Source: JBFGCA01 sp041567315 (lineage in GTDB: Bacteria > Acidobacteriota > Thermoanaerobaculia > Multivoradales > JAHEKO01). From it: DNA of 5,227 nucleotides. The DNA lies in the NCBI GenBank assembly GCA_041567315.1, contig JBFGCA010000188.1, positions 1 through 5,227 on the forward strand, given 5' to 3'. Under the pieces are notes generated by a model. The model was not told the DNA's origin. It did not search any database and was given only the letters and a program-made list of their open reading frames with translations. The position numbers and the translations under genes are program-made. Each line of letters begins with the position of its first letter. Position 1 is the first letter of the stretch. Of this stretch, positions 5,186 through 5,227 are shown one piece after another.

Positions 5186-5227
5186 TGTCGAGCCCCACCC
5201 CGGCCGGCTCCTGGGCGCTTGCCGGAC

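Larger units (their letters stand above)
5009..5227. other. Right-end region without a convincing gene, containing a stem-loop cluster
   Basis: Together with the ydcH leader, about 400 bases (4819-5227) show no convincing coding sequence. The only open frame at the edge, from ATG 5066 on the plus strand, is Arg/Ala/Pro-rich and has no recognisable motif or ribosome binding site. The part from 5078 on is dominated by inverted repeats, listed separately. No tRNA, rRNA, SRP RNA or RNase P signature is recognised. Confidence 0.6.

Noticed and set aside
5066..5227. Open plus-strand frame from an ATG at 5066 to the edge (54 codons)
   Set aside because: It runs through the stem-loop cluster, is dominated by Arg, Ala and Pro, and has no family motif or clear ribosome binding site. 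It could only be revisited with sequence beyond the edge.

Overview
The window is GC-rich chromosomal DNA with a compact, mostly housekeeping gene set. Every convincing gene except the ferritin is on the minus strand. The gene mix is a short-form phosphatidylserine decarboxylase followed by pssA, a Usg-like degenerate semialdehyde dehydrogenase, a ChlI-type ATPase with the GLRGQAK Walker A variant, and a YdcH/DUF465 protein. It suggests a high-GC bacterium, possibly of the Acidobacteriota (Thermoanaerobaculia-like). That placement is inference from gene content and is weak. I see no mobile element, CRISPR array, tRNA or rRNA.

Left block (1-1590). trxB (thioredoxin reductase, 411-1367, minus) is followed by the start of a Mg-chelatase subunit I-like AAA+ ATPase, which runs off the left edge (1-414, minus). 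The two genes share a GTGA stop/start overlap. trxB is divergent from a ferritin gene (1591-2097, plus). The 223-base gap between them holds a good extended -10 element for trxB, a 10-bp inverted repeat in the trxB leader, and a weaker -10 for the ferritin gene. The pairing puts thiol redox control and iron storage back to back.

Middle block (2098-4818, minus). This looks like one operon, read from right to left: ydcH (small DUF465 coiled coil), psd (phosphatidylserine decarboxylase), pssA (CDP-diacylglycerol-serine phosphatidyltransferase) and a Usg-like aspartate-semialdehyde-dehydrogenase homologue. The last three are coupled by 1-nt (TGATG) and 4-nt (GTGA) overlaps. PssA makes phosphatidylserine from CDP-diacylglycerol and serine, and Psd decarboxylates it to phosphatidylethanolamine, so the operon core is the complete two-step PE pathway. 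The Usg-like protein lacks the catalytic Cys and the GxTGxxG dinucleotide motif of true ASADH, so it is probably not an active dehydrogenase. The Psd has Ser where the conserved PADG motif normally has its Asp.

Right edge (4819-5227). No convincing gene is present. The near part holds a plausible sigma70-type promoter for the ydcH operon, with two small palindromes around its predicted start site. The far part (5078-5210) is a run of three to four consecutive stem-loops, one with a 12-bp perfect stem and one containing a 14-bp palindrome of LacI-operator form. This hairpin cluster and the degenerate Usg-like protein are the two least explained items in the window.
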